A stretch of 64,000 nt of DNA from Chrysoperla carnea (GCF_905475395.1 NC_058342.1:21486640-21550639), one strand, 5' to 3'; positions 45,905-58,400 are shown, counted from the stretch's first letter. Numbers and translations: made by a program. Notes: generated by a model from the sequence alone, not told the origin.

Positions 45905-46860
45905 ATACAGGTTAAGTTAGAGTGGATGTCTTAGGGTGGGACACACGTAGAGCCCAGGGTCCTAGGGTTCATTGTGATACCGTTGGACCAATCCCCGGCC
46001 ACTACTCCATGAACAATTTGGAGCTGTTTAAAAACAGCGGGAGTGCTTTGACAAACTTTAGGTCGGAGAGGTCGTCAAAGAGAGGTTGGCTCAAGTAAGT
46101 TAATCTTTTCATGGCAAGAGCTGGGCTCGTGATACACTGTCAGGCCCAGGTGTTCAGCTTGCCTGCCGCCCAACCAGTGTCCTATAAGGGCCACAACAAC
46201 TATGCTAACAGAGGCCCTTTGAAGAGATATAAGGTCTTCAGAGAACGCCTACGATTATACTCAAACCATATCTGTCTTGAAGTACCACAAGTACGCTCCT
46301 CCCTTCATTTAAGATTGGCTCTTTTTAAGATATTATCTTTAAGGAGCAGTTTGCAGTTCGTGAACGGAACTCCTGGATCAATATTGATGCTTGTGTCCGG
46401 CAGCTTTGCGCCATTTTTAGTAAGCTCGCCGGCTCCACAATTTCCTAAAATGTCTCTGTGTCCCGGTAGCCACACCAGGTTTACATTAATTTGTTCCGCC
46501 AGCTCATTTAGACGTACAGCAGTCCTGTGCTACCTTTGAGGTTAGATAGACTGAGTTGAAGAATTTAAAGGCTGCTTGGCTGTCGGTGATGATAGTAATG
46601 TCATTGCACCTGAGATTGTTCAGTCTTATATATTCACATATCTCGTGATTAGCCATCACTTCTGCTTGATACACTCTACAGTGATTCAGTAGTCGAAATG
46701 ATAGACGCAGACCGAGATTTTCAGAGAAAATCCCACAACCGACCCTCCTCTCTAACTTAGATCCGTCGGGATAAAATACGACGCCTTTTGGCTTAACAAA
46801 GTTCTTATCCCAATCCTGAGAACTTGTTCCCGAAGTTAGGAGAGGGTAAAACGTAGTCAA
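45905..46860 (-). pseudogene. non-LTR retrotransposon 3' end with RNase H domain
   Basis: Read on the minus strand, 46860-46504 gives KGVVFYPDGSKLERRVGCGI, VYQAEVMANHEICEYI and ITIITDSQAAFKFFNSV, the D, E and D blocks of RNase H in I/Jockey-type elements. After a frameshift near 46510 comes LVWLPGHRDILGNCGAGEL; the family has N-x-x-A-D-E-L, so the last catalytic aspartate is replaced by G. Then follow KLPDTSINIDPG and, after more decay, the 3' UTR ending in ggttaagttagagtgg (reverse) near 45910. The same 3' end is on the + strand at 20685-20971. Confidence 0.8.
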
Positions 46861-46928
46861 CGGATTCTGGAAGTGAGTACCTTCTTAATATTCTTGTATG
46901 ACTATAGGTAATGTGTCTCAGTCCAGGG

Positions 46929-47452
46929 TTAATTGTTGAAAAACCATGTAAAAACAGTGTTGATCACGCAATCGTTTGTTTTTTTTTACGTCATTTAAGT
47001 AAAGAAAGATAGCCAAACATACATACATACACACTTAACTGATATTCCCATATAGTGCAAACTATATAATTTGCCCTCTCACGGGTAAACAGTAATGTTT
47101 AAGAAAACATGTTTCAAACAAAAGTTGTTTATTTTTTTATGAGGAACATTTCTTACATTTAAACTTTTGTTCTATCTCTAACGGTTTACGAAACAATTGA
47201 TCTATGTTGCTCATTTACGAACTCGACCTCACTTTTTATGCCCTGACCAGGCTATAAAAATTTCAGCTTGTTATCTTTTTTCGTTTTTGAGCTATCGTGT
47301 TGACAGGCAGACAATCGAAAATGGACTAATTAGACGATTTTATGAACATCTAAACCAAAATTTTGTTCGTAGCGTCAATATTTTTAGGCGTTACATACTT
47401 GGCACTAAACTTAGTATACCTTGATATATTTCATATACATGATATAAAAAGA
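46929..47452. repeat. family X repeat, copy D
   Basis: Copy B orientation, from aattgttgaaaaaccatgta through ctctcacgggtaaacag and gtttttgagctatcgtgttg to ccttgatatatttcatatac atgatataaa. It is nested in the TIR element at 45676-47659. Confidence 0.8.
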
Positions 47453-47659
47453 ACATGTGCAGAATTACATCAGCTACAGCTTGTGATTGAAAAATTTTAA
47501 TGAATAAAACATTAAACTACTTTACTCAACATTGTCTTTACTTTATTACTTAAATTCAATAGTGTGAACTTACCGCCTTAATTATTGGATTTTGGATTAA
47601 AGTCCAAAAGGCACTTTCGACTTAAAATTGTACAGAGAATACACGGAGGACACTCTGTA

Positions 47660-49415
47660 TATATGGTATTGAAAATATGTTTATCAAATAGAGCATGCAC
47701 ATAATGACCTTTTTACTCCAGGCGAGTATATCAGTTCGATAAAATTTGAAAGGTACGCAATTCACAATTTTGCCCCACAAGAGGAACTAAAACAGTGTTT
47801 ACTGTGATAAAGGGACTTTGAACTATCATTTACCGCAAAAAAATGAACATTCACCGTACTTGCTCCACTTTCACTTTAACAAAATTTAAAAATTGTAAAA
47901 TTCGTTATCTGTTTAATGGATAAATTTTATTTTAAACGCACTATGCAGTATTATTAAAAAACTATTTTCTTGTTTCAAATTATTTATTTATTTTCAATAC
48001 CTTATCAAAATTTTTTGATTTTTATGGGATTGTTAGTACTTTTAATAATTAGAATGTAATTTTATCAAAAAATAATTTTTTTCTCGATTTAATACATTAT
48101 GGTAAGTAGAAAAGGATAGTGCTATTACACTATTATGAGACCATCCTTTTCCTCTTACACTTTGTGTAAATAGTGTATACACTAAAGTATAAAAAGAACA
48201 TTCTTAAACTGTACGTATCTCATAGTAAGGCATTGCGTTAGGAAAAGTTTAAGGTGTTAGTATTTTGTTGACGTACTATTCGCAATTAACTCGTTTATAA
48301 AAGTTGTTGACTTTTTTTTTTTGGAAACAGTGAATCAATTTACTGAAACAACAAAAGAAATAGAGCAAAAATTTTCAACTGTGATTAAAAAGAAACATTT
48401 TATTTACTCAAAACTCGAAATAATCACCATAATGGAGAAAAAGATGCACAAAAAATTACATACTCATTTATTTTTTTGTTTAAATGTTTTATTACGTCAT
48501 TTTGGTAGAAATTATCGACTGGGAAATGGTGGTAGATTTCATTTTATGATTTTCTCGAGTATGCTTAATAATAATAATAATAAAACAAAAGAGGGGTAGC
48601 GCAACTGGGTCCCTAGCACCTAGACCAAGAGTCCGCTGTGCCCTCCTTGAGGAGAACCTGTCACCCGAAGACGAGACGTCTTCGGGTAGTAGGCGCTATT
48701 AAAATCGGATGAAGATAAAGAATTCGCCACGCGGAAAGCCCACAACTTTTCCGTCGGGATCTCTCCTAGGGTAGATGGATCTAAGGTTTCGAACCCTATA
48801 AAAATTGCATTGTATAAACGACTCAAGACATGTTTCGAATTAATGAATGAAACAATTTTACAAAAAATAAACTATGCTGTAAATTTTTGTGCATCTATTG
48901 ATTTTAGATAAATATTATTTGGGCTGTGAGTTTTTCAATTTGCAGTTCTAGAAATGATAGAATGTGTAAAATTTACAAAAATAATTTAAAAAAAACTTAT
49001 TTTAAAATAAGTTCAAAATCATAATTGCCGAATTATTTGAGTATTAAATCGAAATTCGAATTAAATAGTATTATTATTCGATTCGAAACGAATAATTCGA
49101 AAATTTTGAATATTATATAGTGCCGTGGTATTTCATTATCCATATTTAAATTTTCTTTCTTAAGTAAACGAAGTTTCTTTCCGCACATTACAAACGATTA
49201 TACTTAAGAGCCAGGTGGAAAAAAGGGCTAGATTTCGTCCGGAGCGACACTCAATGTAAAGATTAATAGAATTGAAGAAGCGTCACTTTTTTTTCAAATG
49301 TTTTATACAGTGTGTCGTGTGTGTTCGTGAGTAACGTTTGAGTACTTGGTACTAGATGGCGTACCCGTTACTCAGTATTCGGTACACACGGTTTGTTACA
49401 GCTCTAGTTTATAAT
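47660..49415. other. noncoding stretch with a GC-richer island
   Basis: A small imperfect hairpin lies at about 48095-48165 (gtagaaaaggatagt versus accatccttttcct). 48575-48800 is GC-richer than its surroundings (ggggtagcgcaactgggtcc, cccgaagacgagacgtcttc) and follows a (TAA)n run. This pattern fits the 3' end of an unidentified retroelement on the minus strand. No gene was recognised. Confidence 0.4.
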
Positions 49416-49420
49416 GTTAC

Positions 49421-51910
49421 TAGCAGCCAAACCCGGCGTTGCTCGGGTTAAAATACATCGCATGTTTAATGGTATAATAATATTTAAGATCCATTTTTTA
49501 AATGAATGACCGACTCAAGTCGTCGAAAGAGCCTCTTTTTATACCCTGAGATAAAAGAATGTTCGAGAGAAGGGTTTTATTCTATTCTAATAGCTTCTAT
49601 TGCCCTTTTTCTTGTTAGAAAATCGTTTAATTAATAAAATTTATATTCAGACAGAATATTTTAGTATAAATAACTTATTTTTAACAATAAAACCCTTGAA
49701 CACTAAACCTGGTTGAAATTAAAAGATTTAAATTTGGGAAGGAGGTTCAGAAAGTTCGTGTCCAGTTCTGGCTTGATATTTCTACTGGTCGTCGAGAGAT
49801 GGCGCTAACAGCTCTCGGCGGTCAATTTAAAGTTGATCATGATTATAGTTGTCAGAAAAAATTTCTGGAATGATCTAGAAAGTTCCAAAATGTGTGTAAC
49901 GGTCAAAATCGATTCGAAATTTTCTAGAAAGTTTGTTTAAAAAGCCGCTAAGAATGTTTTAGAAAACATACTTTATAGCGAAAGGATCTTCATTTTAATT
50001 CTATTTAATTCTAAGACTGCAAATGAAATAAATTCATGTGTATAGCTCTCAATATTTAAACTAAAATTGCTAAGCATCGTAAATATTTTTGATTTGGTAT
50101 TTTACTGAACTCAAAACGATAATTTAACAAATTATTTTTGTTTTAATAATATTAAGTTCTTATTAAATCAATTCTTTTCGTACTTAAAATTATCTTTCAT
50201 AAATATACATTTATGATACATTCCCTTACATTCAAAAATTGAGTATTCAACCGAATCGGTAAAAAACAATCATTCTAGATTTTTAAATTGCATTTTTGGG
50301 GGAAAGCCCGACTTTTTGGTAAAGGTTAGGGAAGACAAGTTTAAATTTGAAAAGGCGTTGGTTTAAAGTTATGTTTTTGCAATAATTGCTACGCTATTGA
50401 TTTTAGCGAAAAAATTGCCGAGATAATTTTTGTAGATAATAAAATTCAATTGTAATTTCAATAGTTTAGGAGATATAGCCTTATAAACAATCTTTTGTTT
50501 GTAACAAACCCTCCACTCGGATTTCACGGGTCAAAATACACTCCTTGTTTGATAGGACCTGTAAATGCATACGAAACCCAATCAGCGCCTACACTAATGT
50601 GTACGTTGTCCGACATCCGGCAAACGTCTTTCGATATTATTTGTAGAATGCATTTAAAATCTGTATCAAGCGCAGTTTTTGAGTAAAAAATTCTAAAAGT
50701 TTACAAAGTCGCAATTTTTTTATTTGATCGATCGTAAAAACGAATGGAAAGTTTAAAAATAGATTATACTAGGTAGAGTAGAGAAATTCTTCAACTTTAA
50801 GCAACAATTGATTTTCAAATTTTCTACCAAACTCTTCGAACATAAATTTTTTTTCTCAGTCGTAAATGAAAGGTTGAGGATTTCTTTAGGGTATGTAAAT
50901 GAATCTATTTTTAAGTTTTACATTAGTATCAAGTGATGAAGTAAAAGTTTGAAATAAAAAAATCAATTTTTTGTAAAGGTTTACTTGAGAATTACGCATC
51001 CGATAAATTCGTCTTATGTTAAATACCAATTTCAAAATGAAGAAGGGGTTAAATTCGTACATATTTTTTTTATTGTAAAAAATTTATATATCACGTTATG
51101 GTACAATATTTTTGATTAAATTTCTCAATTAAAAAAAATGTTCTATCATATGATTTCCTACTTTGATTTTTATGTTGTCATCGAACAAGTTGTGTTCTTG
51201 AAACTTTCAGCGACTTTTTTTGTAAGATTTCTTGAAAAAAACGATGCAATTATTACCCAGAAACTTCTACTCCCATTTTGTATCTACGTTCTAAAAACGT
51301 ATTTATTTTTAAATTTTTCACCGGAATCCGTAACACTCAAAGAAAACAAAGGTTCTAACGTGATAGTCGTTGTTTTTAAAAGTTGTAAGCGGGTGGGTAA
51401 CTACTAGGTATACATAAAGATAAAAACGCTGTTACATTGCGCTCGTAGTAAAAATTAAACTTATAATTTTAGGTATTTTATAAATTATATAATAGAACAT
51501 TTTTTTTTTCAAAACAATATTAAAATATTTATATTATGTTATTAATTTATTATTATTATTTTTAAATGTTTGAAATGAAGCGCTCAATATATCAATATTT
51601 GAGTTATTTTATTAAAATATTATTTAAAATATAATTTAACTAGTAATCCATATTGAATATATTAACATATTGAAAATTTTTAAGAGAATATACTCTTAAG
51701 CTCTGACCATCGAGTCACGGACACCCTGTATATGATATGCAATATATATATATGGATCTATGCGAGCTAACATATATAGTTCTTTTTTTTTTATCGCAAG
51801 ATAGAGTCCTTCTTAGCATTGAATTCTCATAATTTCAAAAAAGAGTAATGGGTTTAATATGGCAAAAACTGTTAAAATGATCTCGTGTGCTAAAAAGTAA
51901 CGATCAATAT
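49421..51910. other. noncoding stretch, RTE-like start at left
   Basis: At 49421 tactagcagccaaacccggc followed by gttgctcgggtt is the standard start of RTE-type or SINE-like elements, but no clear tail was found. The rest holds no gene that I can support. A (TTATT)n-like run lies near 51545-51565. Confidence 0.4.
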
Positions 51911-51911
51911 A

Positions 51912-52233
51912 CAGTAGAATCTCGATAACTTAAACCTCGGTAACATAAAAACCTCTGTTACTTCAAAAAATACTATGTTCCCTTCCCATCAGAGCCCAAA
52001 ACCTCTATAACTTAAAATACGCAACCTCTATAACTTAAATAAATAATCTCTGTATAGGCCCTCAGTAACTGCATAGAAACATGTACATACCTCTATATTA
52101 ACTAGGGTACATAGAAACATGTACATACCTCTATATAAACCTTTACCTAACATAGACACTTGATAACTTAAAACCTCTATAACTTAAAATATTTTGTGTT
52201 TCCCTTGGACTTTAACTTATCGAGATTCTACTG
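51912..52233. mobile_element. pogo/Tigger-type MITE with TA target duplication
   Basis: It starts cagtagaatctcgataactt and ends as its complement (ttatcgagattctactg). It is flanked by ta at 51910-51911 and 52234-52235. The CAGTAGAA(C/T)CTCGATAA terminus is typical of Tigger. The interior repeats cctctataacttaaaa-like units and carries a duplicated block (catagaaacatgtacatacc at 52073 and 52111). It is 322 bp long with no transposase. Confidence 0.9.
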
Positions 52234-52287
52234 TATTTTTTAATATCGATATAATATCAATAATATTTATCGTGTTCGACTAGCCTT

Positions 52288-52612
52288 AGGGTGTATTCCG
52301 TAATATTCATCAGTATACAGGCCAGTGATTTTGACGTCATAAACCGACTCCATGCTGGTAAATCGTTCCGAAATATACTTGCCAGTGCGTGTATACATAT
52401 ATATTCTTAAATATATATTCTTATTGTATTCGTCAATTACGAGTAAGTCTTTTTCAGACGCCATTATTCCTTCTTAATGAACAATAAAGAAATACAAACA
52501 CCCGGTGAACACATGTACACTATCATGCCCGTTTTACCAGTACAATATGGCGGCGATTTATGACGTCATGAGCACTGGCCAGTATACTGGTAAATATTAC
52601 GGGACACACCCT
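52288..52612. mobile_element. MITE copy 2 (CCAGTATACTGG ends)
   Basis: The ends agggtgtattccgtaatatt and its complement near 52590-52612 match copy 1 at 25944-26337. TGACGTCA is perfect at 52332-52339 and at 52561-52568. The internal tcgtcaattacgagtaagtc and gacgccattattccttctta blocks are shared with copy 1. Length is 325 bp. Confidence 0.88.
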
Positions 52613-52924
52613 TGGTGTATTATATTTGTAAGAAATTTTCAACAGATAATAGTTTTTTAAAAGTGTTCTTATTGATATATTGAATGCGACCTCATTAAGT
52701 TGATATGTATGTATGAGTCTTATATTTATAAAATTTACTATAATTATTACGAAACAATTTTTTTAAATTATATTATATAACATTCGTTATTTTAATTGAA
52801 TCCATGATGCTTGAATTATTGTGTGAATTATTCCATTTATGTGTGAAGAGGCATATATAGTATTATTAACGTGAACATCCTTAAAATTTAGGTTGGTTTA
52901 TTTAATTTTTGTAAAACATAATTC

Positions 52925-52952
52925 AAAAAAAAAAAAAAAAAAAAAAAAAAAA
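52925..52952. repeat. poly(A) run, 28 bp
   Basis: An uninterrupted run of A follows aaaacataattc. It could be a retroelement tail or simple sequence; no element body was recognised next to it. Confidence 0.8.
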
Positions 52953-53064
52953 CCGTTAATAAATATTAAAACAATTTTTTTATTGTTTATAAAAATAATT
53001 TATTGTATTCTTTACATTTTTATTCTATAAACTAGCTGCAATGCCCGGAATTGCCCTTTTTATG

Positions 53065-53250
53065 TGTTTTACCTTTTCTGCTGATAATTTCATTTATCAG
53101 CACCTCAATTATTTTCAGAGGCTGAGTGCCCTTCCTTCATGCATTACACCAACCCATCATAGCCATTAATTAAATTAATTTTTTGTTGTGACGGAGGAAA
53201 TCGAACCCGCTACATATTGCGAACGGAATTAGGTACGCTTTAACCAAATA
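53065..53250 (-). mobile_element. tRNA-headed SINE, copy 1
   Basis: On the minus strand it reads a Pol III box-B-like gggttcgatttcc, preceded by ccgttcgc. The body ccgtcacaacaaaaaattaa, gcctctgaaaataattgagg and ctgataaatgaaattatcag follows. Copy 2 (62022-62205, + strand) has the same blocks in the same order. Confidence 0.75.
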
Positions 53251-53614
53251 AGATAATAGAGTTGACTAAAAGATACTAAGAATCGAAGTATCAAAAAACA
53301 CGTCGAATGGTTTTCTAAGAAAACTGTTTTGAGAGTTTTTTTTTTTTAAAGTACATAAAGGTTTTATCGTTCTAACTTCTTTCAATAGATCATCTATAGT
53401 TGGCATATGATTTAGGTCTAAAACAAGTGAAAACGCATTAATTTTAACAAGCTTGAAGATATAAAATTTAAAAGAATGCTTTCAAAAGTAATCGTTTCTA
53501 GATTTTTTTTCGATTTTCAAGAATCTTCCACAAGGTCATTATTTATAGCTACTTGAAAAATTTCAACCCCCTGTCTTTTATAGTTTAGAAGGAAATGGAT
53601 ATCAAAGTTTTGTC

Positions 53615-53822
53615 CTAATTCGCGCCTTCACGGAGAAACAGTGATGTTAACGAAAAACTGTTTCAAAAGGAAGTTGTTTTTTTAAGGAACTTTTTTTGCT
53701 CTAAAACTTTTGCTTTATCCTTACCGCTTTACAATATTGCTCATTTACGAACTCAACTTCACTTACGTCCTGCGCACGCTATAAAAATTTCATCTCTTTT
53801 CGTTTTTGAGTTATCGTGTTGT
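53615..53822. repeat. family X repeat, partial
   Basis: It keeps cacggagaaacagtgatgtt, caatattgctcatttacgaa and cgtttttgagttatcgtgtt, in copy B orientation and strongly diverged. Confidence 0.65.
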
Positions 53823-53839
53823 AATTAGTTATTAATGTT

Positions 53840-54044
53840 AGTGGTCATAGTGTCCGGCAAATTCTCTGCTGCGTTTTCTCAGACCGATAGCTTAAATATG
53901 ACTCTATCGTGCTCATTTGAGAACGCAACACCTTCGAAAAAGTCGTAGAGAGGAGTTTGGTAGATTCGCCAAGAGGAAGCCACTCGCGAAGTTTCAAGTA
54001 TGTATTAATTATTTTACAAAGCACCCTTTCTGTCCCGCGGTCTG
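53840..54044. mobile_element. half copy of the long-TIR element of 27911-29147
   Basis: gtgtccggcaaattctctgc, tcagaccgatagcttaaata, gtcgtagagaggagtttggt and agaggaagccactcgcgaag match one half of that element, ending in ccgcggtct. It is not interrupted by the hAT. Confidence 0.75.
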
Positions 54045-54456
54045 AGATCTAGTAATTATGGTCTAATTTTTACAATAAATTTTTATTTTAAAGCAATTTC
54101 ATCAATCTGAACATTAAAAAAAGTTCAAAATAGAGCAAGTATATTAGTAACGATGCAGTCTGGTGATTAAGAGAAAAGTGATTTTTCGATAAATGTCGAA
54201 TTACCTCTGTTAGTGGGACGAAGCAAACCTCTATATCTCGAATTTGTTCTTTCGATTTTATCGTCAGTTACCTCCATAACTGAGGCGGCGAGTGAATTTT
54301 ATGTGCATTAACCTCTGTAACTGAGATAACATCGTTTTGTTTGTTTTTTTACTTACTTATTCTTATTCTACCTGCAAATTCCGCAATTGACTAATTTTGA
54401 GCCTCAAGCTCAAGTTTTAGTTTTGCTTTACTCTCATACGGATGTTTATTTGAAAA

Positions 54457-55022
54457 ATGCCGAAACGAAGGCTTATCGTTATAAATGCGTTAAAAACTGA
54501 AATTAATATCTGTTTATAAAAGTGGGAAGACACGCGAAGAAGTCTGTGTCGAATTTAATGTGCCAAAATCTCTTTGTAGAATAATTCAGAATAAAGATAA
54601 AAATCAATCACAATGTTCTGAAGAACAAAGAAAACTAAAACAGTGTTTGCTAATATGGGTCAAGCAACTTCGTTACAAAAGTGTTACCGGTAAGTGAATC
54701 GATGATTTAAGAAAAGGCACAAGATTTCGCGCGAAGGTTCGGTTTTTATAATTTTTGTAGCAGCAATGGTTAGTTGGAAGGGTTTATTTTATAAGTGTCT
54801 ATCAGATAAAACATTCACCTTAAAAGGTGAGCCCTTTCATGGCGGAAAACTTAGTAAAGAGCGCGTTACAATACTTCCTGGTGCTAACATGCCAGGAACT
54901 GAAAAGTTGCCTATTCTATTAATCAGAAAATCTAAAGCTTCAAGATGTTCGAAAGGTGTTAAAACTTTGCCTGGGAATTACCAAAATAATAAAAAAGCAT
55001 GGACGGCAAAACAAAAAAATTA
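54457..55022 (+). pseudogene. Tigger/pogo transposase relic (HTH and DDE fragments)
   Basis: From an ATG at 54457 it reads MPKRRLIVINALKTEI, then after a stop WEDTREEVCVEFNVPKSLCR, the CENP-B-type N-terminal helix-turn-helix. At 54775-55010 another frame gives GLFYKCLSDKTFTLKGEPF, LSKERVTILPGANMPGTEKL and PILLIRKSKASRCSKGVKTL with a WT-type end, the central DDE region of Tigger. The segment between the two is deleted. Upstream (54130-54456), cctctgtaactgag-like motifs resemble the interior of the MITE at 51912-52233, which may be its non-autonomous partner. Confidence 0.75.
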
Positions 55023-55027
55023 CATAG

Positions 55028-55076
55028 AAGCCGGTACTCGAACCCGGGTTATGATGTAGCCAACTGCGCCTCTTCT
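55028..55076 (-). ncRNA. tRNA-like Pol III element (box A, box B, T-run)
   Basis: On the minus strand ggcgcagttggctac (box A-like) is followed closely by cgggttcgagtacc (box B), then a stem end, then TTTTTTT (a Pol III terminator) at about 55019-55013. The A-B distance is too short for a complete tRNA, and no cloverleaf forms. I read it as a SINE head or decayed tRNA. Confidence 0.45.
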
Positions 55077-55474
55077 GTTATACGTACGTGATTCAACTGA
55101 ATTCACAATTACCATTAACCCTACACCATTTAGTGTGATTGTTGTGCCAATATGCTCTCCGATAATTTTCAGTTATTTATTAAATTAAATAAATTCCATT
55201 TTATGTGGAAATCACAATAGTGTTATCATTTTATTAGATGTTGAGTTGTAGTCTATATCATTAGTCTATATTTTTATATGTCTATGGCTAAAATACCTTC
55301 AACTGTCATATAAATAAATTGGTAGTTACAATTCCACTATTTGACATTTGATACGTCAAATGAAATTATGAACATGAATCCGTAAAATATTGCAATGTTT
55401 TGCGTTTAATTGTATTTATTTCGATTAATTTATAAAAGTTTGGAATTAATAAGCCAAATTTTAACATATTTAAA

Positions 55475-58400
55475 ATGGCTAATTTGAAAACAGTTCCACA
55501 AGAGTTTATTCAAAGTGTGTTTCAACCTCAAATTGGTGTATTGTCAAGTAATGAAGCTGAAAAGATTGTGAAAAAGAATAATTTAACATTTGCTGAATTA
55601 ATTAGTCCTTTTAGTAAATTAAAAACTGAAGGTATATTCATAATTATTTCTTATATTTTGTAAATTAATCGCTTTAACATTGATTTAATATTGTTCTTGA
55701 GTATGTCAATTTGTTGTCATATCTCCCTTTCAAATATCAACCTTTACGGATTAAAACCTTTACGGAGTAAAACCAACCTTTACGAAAAAAGATGTTTGCT
55801 TTTTTAAGTAGTATTCTGGTCTAGAAGCCTAAATTGTAGGCATTTTTCAAACTAAGATTATAAGAAAATGAAAAACATTTTTATAGCCATTTTTCTAATA
55901 TTATATTTATCGACATTTCTGAAATTAGAAAATGATTGAAATCTTATCACTTTGATATTTAATTTGTCGGATTACAAGGTATTCTTTTTCAAAAAGTTTC
56001 GGACTACAGGGTGTTTCTGGCGGTACTCTATAGTCTGACAATTTCGATAATTCGATACCACCTTGCAAAACATTTATCGGCTTACCGCGGGTCCACTGTA
56101 TAATAAAAAAGACAAACAAACAAAAAAATTAATAAAAATAATTCACAAAATGGCGTCGAAATAAAAAAAATTTAGTTTTGATTCCTTTTTTTGACAGTTT
56201 CGAATTTTTTTTAAATATACAAAATTGAAATGTTTAAAATATAAAGAAGATTCCCATCAAATTTCAAAGGAATCGGTAGAACTTGACATATCATGTTAAC
56301 TACATCGAATAATGTAGTTTCAAAAAAAAAAATTCTCGGATATTAATATGTCTCACTTTAGATTAATCGGCGATCCCAGATCCATACATTGGACCTTCTT
56401 CTATTTCATATGCAATGTCTTGCAAAGTTATTTCAAACTTCGTCACCAGATCAATTCAAACTTCATCACCAGAAAATTCGCTGTATCTTCGAAAATAATT
56501 CGAATTTTGAAAAATCCGTTTAATGGAATATATTGAAGAGGCTAAGCTTTAAAAATATAAACAAAAGAAATCGATTTCTTCAAATTTCTAGAACAGAGTA
56601 CTACTTTAAAATGAATAACTTTCTAATTTAAAGTATTCTTCTATGTCCTAACAGTTTTTGGGTGATCTTAAAGGTCAAAGTCAAACTCAAGTTGCCTTAA
56701 AGATGTTTAGCTTTGGTTACTAAAGTTTCTGTATTTTAGTTACTCCAAAATTTTATTCACTTTTCATTCAAAATGGTCCGCCGTGTGTATATTGATTTTA
56801 AATTTATCCTTTTTTTTAGTTTCATTTCGGGATCATGCCGGTAACATAACACCCATAAAAAATTTACAATTAAGCGTATCAAATTTACAACAGAATCCAT
56901 TACCAACAAATTTAGCAAGAAAATTACTAAATTATGTTGTAAGCACTGCACCAGATCAACCCTCCTACACAATTGATTTACAACCAGCTCCCGTACAAAT
57001 TCCACAATCCACACCATGGTTTGAATCATGGCGTGATACATTTTTAAAAGTACAATATCCATCGGATCATGAATTTACGAAACATTTTATGGCATGTATG
57101 ATTGTGATCTCATCCGAGGAGGAGAATATATTGGCGACCTTGGAGAATTTAAATAAAACAATTGATGAATTGCAAAATACAACGTCACCACAACGATTTC
57201 CAAAATTTTTTTCACAAAATATTCTACGGTTCTATGTTGTGTTACATGATAAATGTCAAGGTTCTGCAGTAAGGTTTGTGATTTTTTTTGTAAATTTGGA
57301 ATGTTTTTAAACAGTTTCTTATGCGAGTTATATAAACATGAACAACGGACTGTTTCCAACATGCGTGGATATTAAAACATAAGGCTTGCACGATACCATT
57401 TGAACCGAGCATTTCATTTGCATTTGAACGAAATCGTTTTACATATCCTAATTTTACTAATAATTTAAATTTCATTTTCGAGTTGGAACTCAACAATGTT
57501 TCCAAAATTATCTCATTAGTAGAATAAGCCATTACTGTAAGAAATCAAACATTTAAGGTTGAAATTCTATATAACTTTATAATTTTTTATGAAACCTGTC
57601 TGAAAAAATCGTATGAGTATGTAGAACAAAGTTATATTGATTAGAAAGGGTGCTTCTACCTCGCATGCGTTAGAAGTTCGCCTAAGCTAATTCTGCTGAA
57701 AATCATGGAATTTGAAAAAACAGCCATTGAACCTTATATTTTGGGCTATTCTAACCATTAAATTGACTATAGTCTCTTAAGGTATTCTATTTCTAACAGG
57801 ATGAGAGAGCACACGATATTTTAGAGCGAGAAAATTAATAGTAGTTATTTAGTGAATTAAACCTGGCAACTCTGTAACATATACTATCACATGCTGCTTA
57901 TCTGTCAAAAAGTATATTACAGTGAAACCTGGTTAAAGGAGACATCAAGGGACTGCAAATTTGTCTCACTTATAGAGGATTCCATTAATACAGGTCATTT
58001 CAGTTATAGAGGTGCAATTAAAAATAAATAGTACAGTTTTTGATGAAAACCTAGTTCTTCCAGGTCAAAGTCGGCAAAAAACTGAAAAAGGGTCAAAATT
58101 TTCGAGGTTTTTCATATTTTTCGGCATGATTCGGTCGTTTCCCGAGGTCGAAAACTTGGATTTATTATTGACTTTACAATGTTTAATTTGATTGAATTAT
58201 TCATTAAGTAGTCTAAATTTTTGTAAAAAATAAGTATTACAAACATTTTTAGCGCAAAAGATTCATTCGATCATGTGCGAGGTGTCTATGGAATAGATAA
58301 CAGTTTTCTATTACAAATCAATTCACGTAATGCTGAGACAACTGAACCTCCAATGACATCGAATCCATGGTTACCATACGTAAACATTCATCAATATCCA

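Larger units (their letters stand above)
45676..47659. mobile_element. TIR element opened by later insertions
   Basis: The left end tacaggatgtccaccat and the next 210 bp (agtcgtgccttttgaac, ttcaatagt, agttatagctgatgtaattt) have complements at the right end, in matching order, finishing ctctgta at 47659. Between them lie a non-LTR 3' end (45905-46860) and a family X copy (46929-47452), both inserted later. The original element was under about 500 bp. Confidence 0.65.

Noticed and set aside
46111-46539. Plus-strand ORF of 142 codons
   Set aside because: It is antisense to the RNase H-bearing non-LTR relic, whose minus-strand frames carry recognisable catalytic motifs.
48321-48599. ORF starting METVNQFTETTKEIEQKF
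   Set aside because: Low-complexity, AT-driven frame with no domain, no splice support and an end in a (TAA)n run.
51138-51407. ORF of 89 codons, hydrophobic
   Set aside because: Composition follows the AT-rich background; no motif, no homologous copy in the window.
53180-53240. tRNA gene on the minus strand
   Set aside because: Only box B and a partial D-arm region are present, and the downstream body is shared with 62022-62205, so it is a SINE.
56783-56819. ATG-started N-terminal extension of TRAPPC8 exon 2 (MCILILNLSFFL)
   Set aside because: These codons are the intron's pyrimidine tract; the TTTTTTTAG acceptor joins exon 1 in phase and restores the family sequence.
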